Positions 1-5,370 of a stretch of DNA of 5,690 bases are shown piece by piece; within the stretch, counting starts at the first letter, position 1; each line of letters starts with the position of its first letter. The notes beneath the pieces are model-generated. The model was not told where the DNA came from and ran no database searches. It saw only the letters and a program-made list of their open reading frames with translations. The DNA comes from Pyrobaculum sp. (GTDB taxonomy: Archaea > Thermoproteota > Thermoprotei > Thermoproteales > Thermoproteaceae). The position numbers were made by a program, and so were the translations under genes. The stretch lies in contig JAJHQT010000057.1 of the NCBI GenBank assembly GCA_020833205.1, positions 1 through 5,690 of the forward strand, given 5' to 3'.

Positions 1-437
1 AGCTCGGCGGCCCGCTCGCGGGTCAGATGTATGGCTGGCGCTGTTATGTGGGACCCCTCCTCGCCGCTGAGCTGGACGAGGAATGCCCCCAGGTCGGTCT
101 CCCACACCTCATTGCCCTCCTCCTCCAGCCTTTTATGGAGCTTGGTCTCGCTCGCCACGTTGTTCTTACCCATCACCACCACCTTCCCTCTGCCCACTAT
201 CTTAGCCGCGGTGTCTGCCGCCTCCTTGCCGTCTCCCGCTAGGTAGAACCTGCCGCCAATCCTCTCAACCGACTTCCGGAGCTCCTCGATGTAGAAGTCG
301 AGCTTCCTCACCACCTCCTCCTTGGCCTTCCTGACCTCTCTGCGCAGATCCTGGAGATATCCATAGCGCGCAAGCGCGTCGTATGTCTTCGGTATTATCG
401 AGCTTCTAGCCCGCTCGATAGCTACATCCCAGCCCAT
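1..437 (-). CDS. lutB: LutB/LldF-type lactate utilisation iron-sulfur protein, N-terminal part (cut by window edge)
   Basis: The 145 visible residues read without a stop to the window edge, so the gene continues leftwards. The ATG at 437 is supported by an in-frame TAG two codons upstream. After an amphipathic helical start (residues 30-62) comes the LUD (DUF162) region: VVVMGKNNVASE at 87-98, then ETDLGAFLVQLSGE (113-126) and SHITAPAIHLTRE (129-141). The pattern of an ETDLGE-like motif, QL.GE and SHI.APAIH.TRE is typical of LutB/LldF. Family members run to about 470 residues and carry two [4Fe-4S] ferredoxin motifs further on; those lie outside the window. They take part in oxidising L-lactate to pyruvate, passing electrons through Fe-S clusters. 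The gene is divergent from a GlcD-type oxidase operon, which fits a hydroxy-acid oxidation locus. An AGATATATCT box at 461-470, about 29 bases upstream, could drive leaderless transcription, although it also lies within a possible upstream ORF. The family call is firm; substrate (lactate or another 2-hydroxy acid) is inferred. Confidence 0.85.
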   Translation of the reverse strand, partial: MGWDVAIERARSSIIPKTYDALARYGYLQDLRREVRKAKEEVVRKLDFYIEELRKSVERIGGRFYLAGDGKEAADTAAKIVGRGKVVVMGKNNVASETKLHKRLEEEGNEVWETDLGAFLVQLSGEEGSHITAPAIHLTRERAAE

Positions 438-440
438 ACA

Positions 441-608
441 CTACTCAAGGATCTTAGCATAGATATATCTACTGTCCCACCGCGTCGGCTCTCCCCGGCA
501 ACGAGATGGCGATGCTCCCCCGTGGTGTACAGCATAGATCCCGTCGAGGCCTACCGAGTCTTCGACATGGGCGTAGTGATCTATACCGACGGAGATAACA
601 TTGAACAT
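441..608 (-). CDS. Possible small protein of 55 residues upstream of lutB, unknown function
   Basis: I do not recognise a family. The ORF starts with ATG at 608 and ends with TAG at 443-441, three bases before the lutB ATG, in the same direction. An in-frame TAG sits two codons before the ATG. GAGGAG (616-621 on the opposite strand) is placed seven bases upstream of the ATG, a good archaeal Shine-Dalgarno position. The product begins MFNVISVGIDHYAHVED, continues with DGIYAVHHGG and ends RYIYAKILE. First codon positions are rich in G, as in the neighbouring real genes. It contains many His, Tyr and Asp residues and no membrane segment. It would be the first gene of a lutB operon. Against it: it is short, no homologue is known to me, and an antisense reading of the same stretch (ending at 626) is also open. 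It may be the stump of a longer gene. Confidence 0.4.
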   Translation of the reverse strand: MFNVISVGIDHYAHVEDSVGLDGIYAVHHGGASPSRCRGEPTRWDSRYIYAKILE

Positions 609-726
609 GCCCTAGCTCCTCTGTAACCCCTCAGCCCCAAGCCAATCGGCGAGATAAAGGAAAGAGAGGTTGTAATTGTAAATGGAATAATTGTCTCTTT
701 AATACAGCCAGCAGAACGGCGGCGAC

Positions 727-738
727 ACCACCGGTGGT
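727..738. repeat. Perfect 12-base palindrome ACCACCGGTGGT
   Basis: ACCACCGGTGGT is its own reverse complement and is GC-rich within an otherwise AT-leaning intergenic region. It lies four bases from a second, longer palindrome. This is the form of a dimeric regulator's binding site. Which regulator binds, if any, cannot be read from the window. It is far (about 190 bases) upstream of the glcD TATA box and about 120 bases upstream of the possible small ORF on the other strand, so it might act on either side. Confidence 0.5.
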
Positions 739-742
739 TATT

Positions 743-759
743 AACATCAGTCTGATGTT
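743..759. repeat. Perfect 17-base palindrome (8-base arms, 1-base centre)
   Basis: AACATCAG, a single T, then CTGATGTT: the arms are exact reverse complements. Its centre (751) is about 18.5 bases from the centre of the neighbouring 12-base palindrome, just under two helical turns. A one-base centre argues against an RNA hairpin, which could not form such a loop, and for a protein-binding operator on DNA. Confidence 0.55.
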
Positions 760-916
760 TCCTCAGCAGTTTTGGTTATGCGTAGATATGGTCCGTTTAT
801 CGTATTTTTATATCCGACGATATATATGACTATAGCTTCATGTATACGTATAATATAATTTTGGTATAGCAATGAGTTATACTTATCATATTAAATCTAA
901 AAAATCAACTTAAGAA

Positions 917-927
917 AATTTATAAAT
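917..927 (+). promoter_or_regulatory. TATA box and BRE-like run of the glcD operon
   Basis: AAGAAAATTTATAAAT (912-927) is a classic crenarchaeal BRE plus TATA sequence, the best match in the intergenic region. The box is centred near 923, 20 bases before the ATG at 943 and 26 bases before an in-frame GTG at 949. Archaeal transcription usually starts about 25 bases past the box centre, so the transcript would be leaderless or would begin just inside the annotated start. Confidence 0.6.
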
Positions 928-942
928 GCTAGCCGTTATTGC

Positions 943-2334
943 ATGTCAGTGGAGGTGGTCCGTGCTCTTGAAGACGTCGTGGGCGAGAGGGTTTATACAG
1001 ATGCCGACGTATTGAGGCTATATAGCCGCGACGCGTCTTCCGAGTCCGGGGAGCTTCCTCTCGCCGTTGTGGAGCCCGTCGACGTCGACGAGGTGGTTAA
1101 AATAGTGAAGCTGGCGATTCAATACAACAAGAAGGTCGTGGTGGTCGGGGCTTCCACTAGTTTATCTGGAAACGCGGCTCCCAAAACCTCCGACGCTATA
1201 GTGGTCTCCATGGCTAAGATGAACAACATAATCGAGGTCTCCGAGGTCGATTGGTATGCGCGTGTGCAACCCGGCGTAAGGGTGGACGAGCTCAATCTGG
1301 AGCTCGCCAGATACGGCCTGCAGTGGCCTGTGGATCCGGCCTCCTCCAAGGCGGCCACGGTAGGCGGCGTCATTTCGAACGGCGGCGGCGGGGTCAAGGG
1401 CGCCAAGTACGGCCCCGCCTCACATTGGGTTCTGGCCCTCCAGGCCGTGATCGGGACGGGCGACGTGATAAACGTGGGTTGCTATACGGTGAAGTGCCGC
1501 GAGGGCTACAACCTCCTCCAGCTCTTCATCGGCAGCGAGGGCACGTTGGGGGTGATCACCGAGGCTGCGCTGAGGCTGGCGCCGTTGCCCCAGTCGTTTG
1601 TGGGCGTGCTAGGGCAGTTCAACAACGTCGAAGATCTTGTAAGCACGGTGATCGACATAAGGAAGGCGAAGCTGTGGATTGTGGTAAACGAGTTTCTCGA
1701 CGATAGGACCTCTCAGCTAGTCGGCCTCGATAATAAGTTCCATCTGTGGTTGGGCGTTGACGTCAACGCCGGATGCGAGGACAAGGTCTTGGAGCAATTT
1801 AAAAACAGCGTGGCGAAAAACCGCGGCGAGGTTGTGGGCGTGGCGTACTCGCTGGGGGAGTTCAACAAGCTTCTGGAGCCCAGGAGGCGTCTGTACTACG
1901 CCTCTCTGCAGGCGGCTTTCAACGACTATGGAAGGAACGCCTTGGTGTTTATAGAAGACGTCGCGGTGCCTATGAGCAGGTTGCCGAACGCCGTCAGGGA
2001 GTTGATGGAGCTGAGCAATAAGTACGGCATAGAGATGGTGATCGGCGGGCACATTGGGGACGGCAACATACACCCGACCATTTGGGTCAACAAGTCTGAC
2101 AAAAAGGAGGTGGAAAAGGCGGTGAGGCTGTTCGAGGAGATCGGCAAGATAGGCATCAAATATGGGGGAACAGTGAGCGCGGAGCACGGGATCGGAAGCC
2201 AGAAGAAGGAGCTGTTGAAGGAGGCGCTTGCCGCAAAGAACCAGGGAAACTACACGGTTTTGTACAACCTAATGGCCCAGATAAAAAAGGCGTTGGATCC
2301 ACACGGCGTGTTCAACCCGGGGAAGATACTGTAG
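943..2334 (+). CDS. glcD: GlcD-type FAD-linked 2-hydroxy-acid (D-lactate/glycolate) dehydrogenase
   Basis: This 463-residue flavoprotein should oxidise D-lactate, glycolate or a similar 2-hydroxy acid to the 2-oxo acid, passing electrons to the Fe-S subunits encoded directly downstream. It has the FAD-binding-4 domain of the vanillyl-alcohol-oxidase fold: VVVVGASTSLSGNA (65-78), PGVRVDEL (110-117), ATVGGVISNGGGG (138-150) and GSEGTLGVITE (197-207). The C-terminal cap domain has EDVAVPMSRLP (338-348), GHIGDGNIHPT (369-379), SAEHGIG (412-418) and the family-typical end LDPHGVFNPGKIL (451-463). Length matches GlcD. No signal peptide or membrane segment is visible, so it should be cytoplasmic or bound to the membrane through partners. 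The ATG at 943 has no Shine-Dalgarno, as expected for a leaderless first gene; GTG at 949 is a possible alternative start. Two bases separate its stop from the next ATG. The oxidase family is certain; the substrate cannot be told from the sequence. Confidence 0.9.
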   Translation: MSVEVVRALEDVVGERVYTDADVLRLYSRDASSESGELPLAVVEPVDVDEVVKIVKLAIQYNKKVVVVGASTSLSGNAAPKTSDAIVVSMAKMNNIIEVSEVDWYARVQPGVRVDELNLELARYGLQWPVDPASSKAATVGGVISNGGGGVKGAKYGPASHWVLALQAVIGTGDVINVGCYTVKCREGYNLLQLFIGSEGTLGVITEAALRLAPLPQSFVGVLGQFNNVEDLVSTVIDIRKAKLWIVVNEFLDDRTSQLVGLDNKFHLWLGVDVNAGCEDKVLEQFKNSVAKNRGEVVGVAYSLGEFNKLLEPRRRLYYASLQAAFNDYGRNALVFIEDVAVPMSRLPNAVRELMELSNKYGIEMVIGGHIGDGNIHPTIWVNKSDKKEVEKAVRLFEEIGKIGIKYGGTVSAEHGIGSQKKELLKEALAAKNQGNYTVLYNLMAQIKKALDPHGVFNPGKIL

Positions 2335-2336
2335 CT

Positions 2337-3257
2337 ATGTCCATCGAGTGGATCTCCCAACTCCGCAAGATCGTCGTAGACAGCTTGGAGAAGTCCTGGC
2401 TCCCCCTGCCCGTCGAGGAAGACTTATGCGAAGGCTGGAAGAGGGGCCTCCAGGCTGGCCCCAGCTCCACCATTCTATACACGTCCTGCATGTACCATAT
2501 AGCTCCGGTGATCGAAAGGGCAGTCGAGAATTTGGAGAAGTTCGGTGTTGCGAAGGGCGGCGTGATGGCGCGGCTGGCCTCCGTGGGGGCTAAGGCGCTT
2601 GGCGGATTCCTCCTGAGGCCTGACGAGGCAGAGGTGAAGAGGGCCGACGGGATAGTGAGGAGGATCTACGAGCTCTTGAGGAGGACCGGGGTGGAGTTCG
2701 GCCTTCTGGACAGAGAGATATACTCCGGCGCTCTCCTCTACGAGCTGGGTCTTGTCGACGACTTCGCCAGATACGCGAGGCGCGCGGCCGAGTACTTCAA
2801 GAAGCACGGCGTGAGGAGGATAATCACGGTGGACCCCCATACTCACTACGTGCTGGAGAAGATCTACCCCAAATACGTGGAGGGGTTCGACATCGAGGTG
2901 GTCAGCTATCTGGACTTCATAGAGTCGGGCGGGGTTTCCATCAACGGCTTCGCCATCCACGACTCCTGTCTCTACGCCAGGTTTCTCGGAAGGTACGAGA
3001 GGATTAGGCAACTCCTGGCGGCCGGCAAGCCCGTGGAAGATCCCTACATAACTGGGAAAGATACGGCGGGTTGTTGCGGAGGGCCTATAGAGTCGCTCTT
3101 CCCAGAGGTGTCGCGTAAAGTGGCTGAGGTGAGGGTAAGAGACCTCTCTAAGCTGTCGAATAAAGTCGTCGTCCAGTGCCCCATCTGCTACGTGAATTTA
3201 AAAAGAGCCGCCCAGAGCCGGCTTGAGTTCTATCACGTCGCGGAGGTGTTGGTGTGA
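2337..3257 (+). CDS. CCG-domain iron-sulfur protein, HdrB / GlcF C-terminal type
   Basis: This 306-residue protein is the CCG-domain electron-transfer subunit, like heterodisulfide reductase HdrB or the C-terminal half of GlcF. The second CCG repeat is complete: C211, then C246-C247 in AGCCGGP, then C281-P-I-C284, matching the CX31-39CCX33-36CXXC motif that holds an unusual [4Fe-4S] cluster. The first repeat is degenerate. It keeps C51 (YTSCMYH), but the expected CC lies in EIYSGALLYELG (127-138) as Y-S, and the expected CPxC is DPHTH (166-170). The only other cysteine is C31. One cluster is therefore likely, not two. The ATG is two bases after the glcD stop, and the stop overlaps the start of the ferredoxin gene by four bases (GTGA), so the three are one operon. 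By context it probably relays electrons from the flavoprotein via the ferredoxin subunit. No heterodisulfide-reducing partner (HdrA) is present, so genuine HdrB function is unlikely. Confidence 0.85.
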   Translation: MSIEWISQLRKIVVDSLEKSWLPLPVEEDLCEGWKRGLQAGPSSTILYTSCMYHIAPVIERAVENLEKFGVAKGGVMARLASVGAKALGGFLLRPDEAEVKRADGIVRRIYELLRRTGVEFGLLDREIYSGALLYELGLVDDFARYARRAAEYFKKHGVRRIITVDPHTHYVLEKIYPKYVEGFDIEVVSYLDFIESGGVSINGFAIHDSCLYARFLGRYERIRQLLAAGKPVEDPYITGKDTAGCCGGPIESLFPEVSRKVAEVRVRDLSKLSNKVVVQCPICYVNLKRAAQSRLEFYHVAEVLV

Positions 3258-3577
3258 TCGGGGAGCTTGCGGCCAAGACGGTCGAGGATCTCATCGCCGA
3301 AGCTTCTAAGTGTCAGTTTTGCGGTTTCTGCGAATATGCGTGCCCAACTTACAGAGCCTTGAGAATTCGTCACTTCGGACCCCGCGGCCGCGTCAACATT
3401 ATAAAAAACTTCAACGGCCCCCTCTCTAAAGAGGCATATGCCGGCATCATGTCTTGTCTGTCCTGCGGAGCCTGCGACCCCCAATGCCCTGCAGGCATCA
3501 GAATTACAGAACTCATCCGGAGCTTCAAGGCATTCATTATATCGAAAGGGACTCCTCCCGGCTTTCTGCATAGATGA
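3254..3577 (+). CDS. Two-cluster [4Fe-4S] ferredoxin subunit, HdrC / GlcF N-terminal type
   Basis: This 107-residue protein carries two canonical [4Fe-4S] motifs: C20-x2-C23-x2-C26-x3-C30-P and C68-x2-C71-x2-C74-x3-C78-P. The intervening segment (FGPRGRVNIIKNF, 41-53) matches the R-G-R linker found in HdrC, GlcF and LutB ferredoxin domains. It should pass electrons between the flavoprotein and the CCG subunit, or on to the respiratory chain. The GTG start at 3254 is supported by a strong Shine-Dalgarno GGAGGTG at 3242-3248, five bases upstream, and by the GTGA overlap with the previous stop. GlcF in bacteria has the ferredoxin domain N-terminal and the CCG domains C-terminal in one chain; here they are separate genes in the opposite order. 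Its stop lies 15 bases from the convergent HAD gene. There is no membrane segment. Confidence 0.88.
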   Translation: MIGELAAKTVEDLIAEASKCQFCGFCEYACPTYRALRIRHFGPRGRVNIIKNFNGPLSKEAYAGIMSCLSCGACDPQCPAGIRITELIRSFKAFIISKGTPPGFLHR

Positions 3578-3592
3578 GGTCCGCGCGGCGCC

Positions 3593-4306
3593 TTATCTCT
3601 CCGCCGAGGTTATGTTGTGGATTACTTCCTCTAGGTAGTTGGGGAGGTCTTCGTATTTGATCGGTATCGCGCCGGGGACTCGGAGGCCGTGGTTTAGGCT
3701 GTGGCGTATTAGTAATTTGACGTCGGCCTCCCGCCACGCAGGGAGGTCGTTTTCGCTGTCGCCCATGTAGACCACGTGTCTGACGCCGAGTAGGGCCTTG
3801 AGGAGGCGGACGGCCTCGCCCTTGTCTACGTCGGCGCCGTAGATGTCGGCGAAGGGGTGCCGCGAATAGCGGAGGATCTTGAGGCCGAGCCGCTGGGCCA
3901 GCTGGAGGACCTCCTCTAGGCCGCGCGGCGGCGTGTCTCTTCCGCGCCAATCCACCGTGACGCCGGCGAGCCCCCCGTGCCACGTCCGCTTAGCCTCTAC
4001 ATACGCCTCTAGGCCGGAGGCGGCTTTGTACACCTCCTCCACCGCCGCCGTGTTGAGGCCGCGGGCCACCGCCACGTATCTTCCCGCCCTCACCTCTATG
4101 CCGTTTATGCAGGCATACGCCGTAGCGTAGGGAACCGCCCTGGCGGCGAAGTCGCAGTCTTTCGTGGTTACCACCGCGACGGGCACAAGCTCGGCGAGTT
4201 TCCTCAAGGCGGCGTCCAGCGGAGGCGGCACCTCGGGCCTAGACCTCACCAGCTCCGGCGGGATCAAGGTGCCGTCGAGGTCTGTGAAGAGGGCGATGCT
4301 CGCCAC
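3593..4306 (-). CDS. HAD-IIB sugar-phosphate phosphatase (MPGP / trehalose-phosphatase-like)
   Basis: This 237-residue enzyme hydrolyses a phosphate ester through a phospho-aspartate intermediate. All four HAD motifs are visible: I, FTDLDGT with nucleophile D9 and acid/base D11; II, VTTKD with T47 or T48; III, K162 in DVDKGEAV; IV, YMGDSENDLPAW with D183 and D187 for Mg2+. The insert between motifs II and III (about 60-155) is of the C2B cap type, as in mannosyl-3-phosphoglycerate phosphatase, sucrose- and trehalose-6-phosphate phosphatases. The stretch GGLAGVTVDWRGRD (111-124) recalls the cap region of trehalose-phosphatases. The GTG at 4306 is the only sensible start: the DLD motif begins eight codons in and no other start codon lies upstream before a stop. 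A TreT-like glycosyltransferase about 1.2 kb away in the same direction makes a role with trehalose or another compatible solute plausible, but substrate is an inference. It is convergent with the hydroxy-acid operon. Confidence 0.83.
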   Translation of the reverse strand: MASIALFTDLDGTLIPPELVRSRPEVPPPLDAALRKLAELVPVAVVTTKDCDFAARAVPYATAYACINGIEVRAGRYVAVARGLNTAAVEEVYKAASGLEAYVEAKRTWHGGLAGVTVDWRGRDTPPRGLEEVLQLAQRLGLKILRYSRHPFADIYGADVDKGEAVRLLKALLGVRHVVYMGDSENDLPAWREADVKLLIRHSLNHGLRVPGAIPIKYEDLPNYLEEVIHNITSAER

Positions 4307-4323
4307 AGAACTATAAACTAGGG

Positions 4324-4333
4324 AAATATTAAC
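4324..4333 (-). promoter_or_regulatory. Probable TATA element of the HAD phosphatase gene
   Basis: On the minus strand GGTTAATATTT lies about 22 bases before the GTG start at 4306, right for a leaderless archaeal transcript. A better-looking GTTTATAG (4310-4317) is only about 8 bases from the GTG; using it would put the transcript start inside the gene, past the catalytic aspartates, so it is less likely. Confidence 0.35.
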
Positions 4334-4528
4334 CTTACCTTACATGCGGTGCGTCCCACGAAAGACGCTACGACGTCCATGAAGGTGGGAGAGCTTCGGC
4401 TTAAGAAGATGGAGAAGAGACTGGTGAATATTCAAAGGCTGAGGAGAGAGACAAGTGGACAATGTGGCAGTGGTGGAGACGTTGGAGAGGGCGTGACGGC
4501 TCGGAGTTAGGTTGTCTATGGCGACATA
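4334..4528. other. Intergenic stretch without a recognisable gene
   Basis: About 200 bases between the HAD gene promoter and the tricorn fragment. A plus-strand reading from ATG 4379 to TAG 4510 (43 residues, start MKVGELRLKKMEKRLVNIQR) is basic and helical at first, then low-complexity glycine-rich. It has no Shine-Dalgarno and no well-placed TATA box, and I do not recognise it. The stretch is purine-rich with repeated TGG triplets at 4453-4485. It may be debris of a lost gene. Confidence 0.3.
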
Positions 4529-4538
4529 TTGATAAATA
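4529..4538 (+). promoter_or_regulatory. TATA box ahead of the tricorn-like fragment
   Basis: TTGATAAATA is centred about 23 bases before the ATG at 4557, the spacing seen for leaderless genes in this window. The promoter therefore appears to have survived although the gene behind it is truncated. Confidence 0.45.
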
Positions 4539-4556
4539 GAGGGCATCTCTGACGGA

Positions 4557-4700
4557 ATGAGCGGGTATTACATGTTCCCTGACATCAACGGCGATGATAT
4601 GATCTTCGTGACCGAAGACTACCTCTGGAAGTATTCCGGCGACGTCTGTGTTGGGCTTACGTCAGATTTCGGGATCTTAGGGCGGGGAGGGAGGGGCTAG
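4557..4700 (+). pseudogene. N-terminal stump of a tricorn-type protease (beta-propeller start)
   Basis: The 47-residue reading begins MSGYYMFPDINGDDMIFVTE, then DYLWKYSGDVCVGLTSDFGI. The pattern x-F-PDI-x-GD-x-(I/V)-F-x-x-E-D-x-LW, followed by LTS-x-x-G, is the start of the first beta-propeller of tricorn proteases and related S41/PD40 proteins, which run to about 1000 residues and trim peptides downstream of the proteasome. Here similarity stops after about residue 40; instead of the expected NPRFSPDG-like repeat the chain turns into GRGGRG and hits a TAG. The propeller, PDZ and catalytic domains are missing, so no protease function remains. The TATA box upstream is intact. Its TAG overlaps the stop of the convergent DUF3782 gene at a shared CTAG (4697-4700), suggesting the break point is where that gene joined. 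Assignment rests on about 40 residues, so some doubt remains; a genuine tiny gene is the alternative. Confidence 0.6.
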
Positions 4701-5341
4701 CTCAAGACGTCGCCGTATATCACGTCTATGCCTAGTTGCCTTGCCCTCTCTAGCGCCTCTTTGTCCACGTGCACGGCGACTAGTATCAGCCGCTCCACCT
4801 TTTTGCCCTGCTTCGCCAGCGCCTCCGCCGCCAGCCTCGCCCTCTGGCTGAACCACTCCACATGGGCAAGCTCAGCCCTGGACTTAACCTCGATCAGATA
4901 CGCCTTCCCGTCGTGGATATAGACGTCGATTTCCAGCCTTACGCCCTCCTCATCCTCTAAAATTAATTTCTCCACCTTGCCCGGCTCAATGCCCCTACGC
5001 TCCAGCGCCTCCCTGAAGATCTCCAGCACCATCTTCTCAAGATCCCGGCCCCACCTCCTCCCTATGGAGCCCAAAGTGACCTCGATCTTCTTGAGCTGTT
5101 CTTCGTGCGACTTGAGCCGCTCGTCGTACGTCTTGCGCATTTCGTCGACTGCCTTCCTCAGCTCCTCCACTGACTTCAGGAGGCCTTCCAGCGACTTGTT
5201 CGTCGTCTCAAAGCCGGTCTTCACGTACTCGGCCAACATCTTGAGGGTCTCTGCCACGTCTTTGAGCTCCTCTGTCCTAGCCTTCCTAACGGCCCTTTCC
5301 ACCACCTCCTCGAGCTTATCCCAGTCGAGTTTCACCTCCAC
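4697..5341 (-). CDS. DUF3782 protein: coiled coil plus PD-(D/E)XK nuclease-like domain
   Basis: The 214-residue product has a long charged coiled coil (about residues 8-90, heptads of Leu/Val with Glu/Lys), then GSIGRRWGRDLEKM (91-104), typical of the DUF3782 family abundant in hyperthermophilic archaea. Its C-terminal half has the PD-(D/E)XK core: E102 in the first helix, D139 in LEIDVYIHDGKAYLI, and E151-V-K153 on the next strand, followed by a helix with Q166 and two further alpha/beta elements (RLILVAV at 184-190, GIDVIYGDV at 204-212). All expected catalytic residues are present, so it could be an active Mg2+-dependent nuclease, but no target or partner is known. The GTG start at 5341 is 24 bases from a TATA box, supporting leaderless expression. 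It lies alone between a tricorn stump and a decayed copy of its own family, which suggests movement or duplication within the genome. Confidence 0.82.
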   Translation of the reverse strand: MEVKLDWDKLEEVVERAVRKARTEELKDVAETLKMLAEYVKTGFETTNKSLEGLLKSVEELRKAVDEMRKTYDERLKSHEEQLKKIEVTLGSIGRRWGRDLEKMVLEIFREALERRGIEPGKVEKLILEDEEGVRLEIDVYIHDGKAYLIEVKSRAELAHVEWFSQRARLAAEALAKQGKKVERLILVAVHVDKEALERARQLGIDVIYGDVLS

Positions 5342-5361
5342 GGTTATATAGGGTTGTTGAT

Positions 5362-5369
5362 TTTATAAA
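5362..5369 (-). promoter_or_regulatory. TATA box of the DUF3782 gene
   Basis: TTTATAAA is centred about 24-25 bases before the GTG at 5341. The box is itself a palindrome, so direction must come from flanking BRE sequence, which is not distinctive here. A second TATATA (5345-5350) is too close to the start to serve. Confidence 0.55.
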
Positions 5370-5370
5370 C

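Larger units (their letters stand above)
609..942. promoter_or_regulatory. Divergent intergenic region between the lutB and glcD sides
   Basis: No convincing gene is visible in these 334 bases. Composition changes from mixed near 609-650 to very AT-rich from about 770, with several TATA-like runs (around 808-814, 820-828 and 843-855, the last containing the palindrome TATACGTATA at 843-852). It also carries a 7-base inverted repeat (AAAGAGA at 661-667, TCTCTTT at 694-700) flanking an AT-rich loop, and two perfect palindromes listed separately. A weak TATA-like CTTTATCTC on the minus strand near 655-663 would give a transcript with a short leader for the small ORF at 441-608. The region probably holds the promoters and operators of both divergent transcription units. 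Confidence 0.6.

Noticed and set aside
27..246. Plus-strand ORFs of 71 codons near the left edge
   Set aside because: They are antisense readings of the LutB gene, whose protein pattern is clear on the other strand.
525..626. Plus-strand ORF of 33 codons starting with GTG, ending TAA at 626
   Set aside because: It has no Shine-Dalgarno or TATA box and lies antisense to the better supported minus-strand ORF at 441-608. It cannot be fully excluded as debris of an old gene.
1717..2187. Long minus-strand ORF of 156 codons inside glcD, and similar ones inside the other genes
   Set aside because: Shadow of the GC-rich codon pattern of a recognised gene; no family-like motif and no start signals.
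2337..3577. True heterodisulfide reductase HdrBC
   Set aside because: There is no HdrA or HdrD partner, one CCG repeat has lost its cysteines, and the genes are coupled to a GlcD-type oxidase.
4379..4510. Basic N-terminus MKVGELRLKKMEKRL as a transposase (TnpB-like) fragment
   Set aside because: The resemblance is limited to Lys/Arg/Leu spacing over about 20 residues and no conserved catalytic or zinc motif follows in any frame.
4340..4546. Minus-strand ORF of 68 codons between the HAD gene and the tricorn stump
   Set aside because: Composition is low-complexity, rich in Ser, Leu and His; no motif and no start signal. It is the reverse of a purine-rich stretch.
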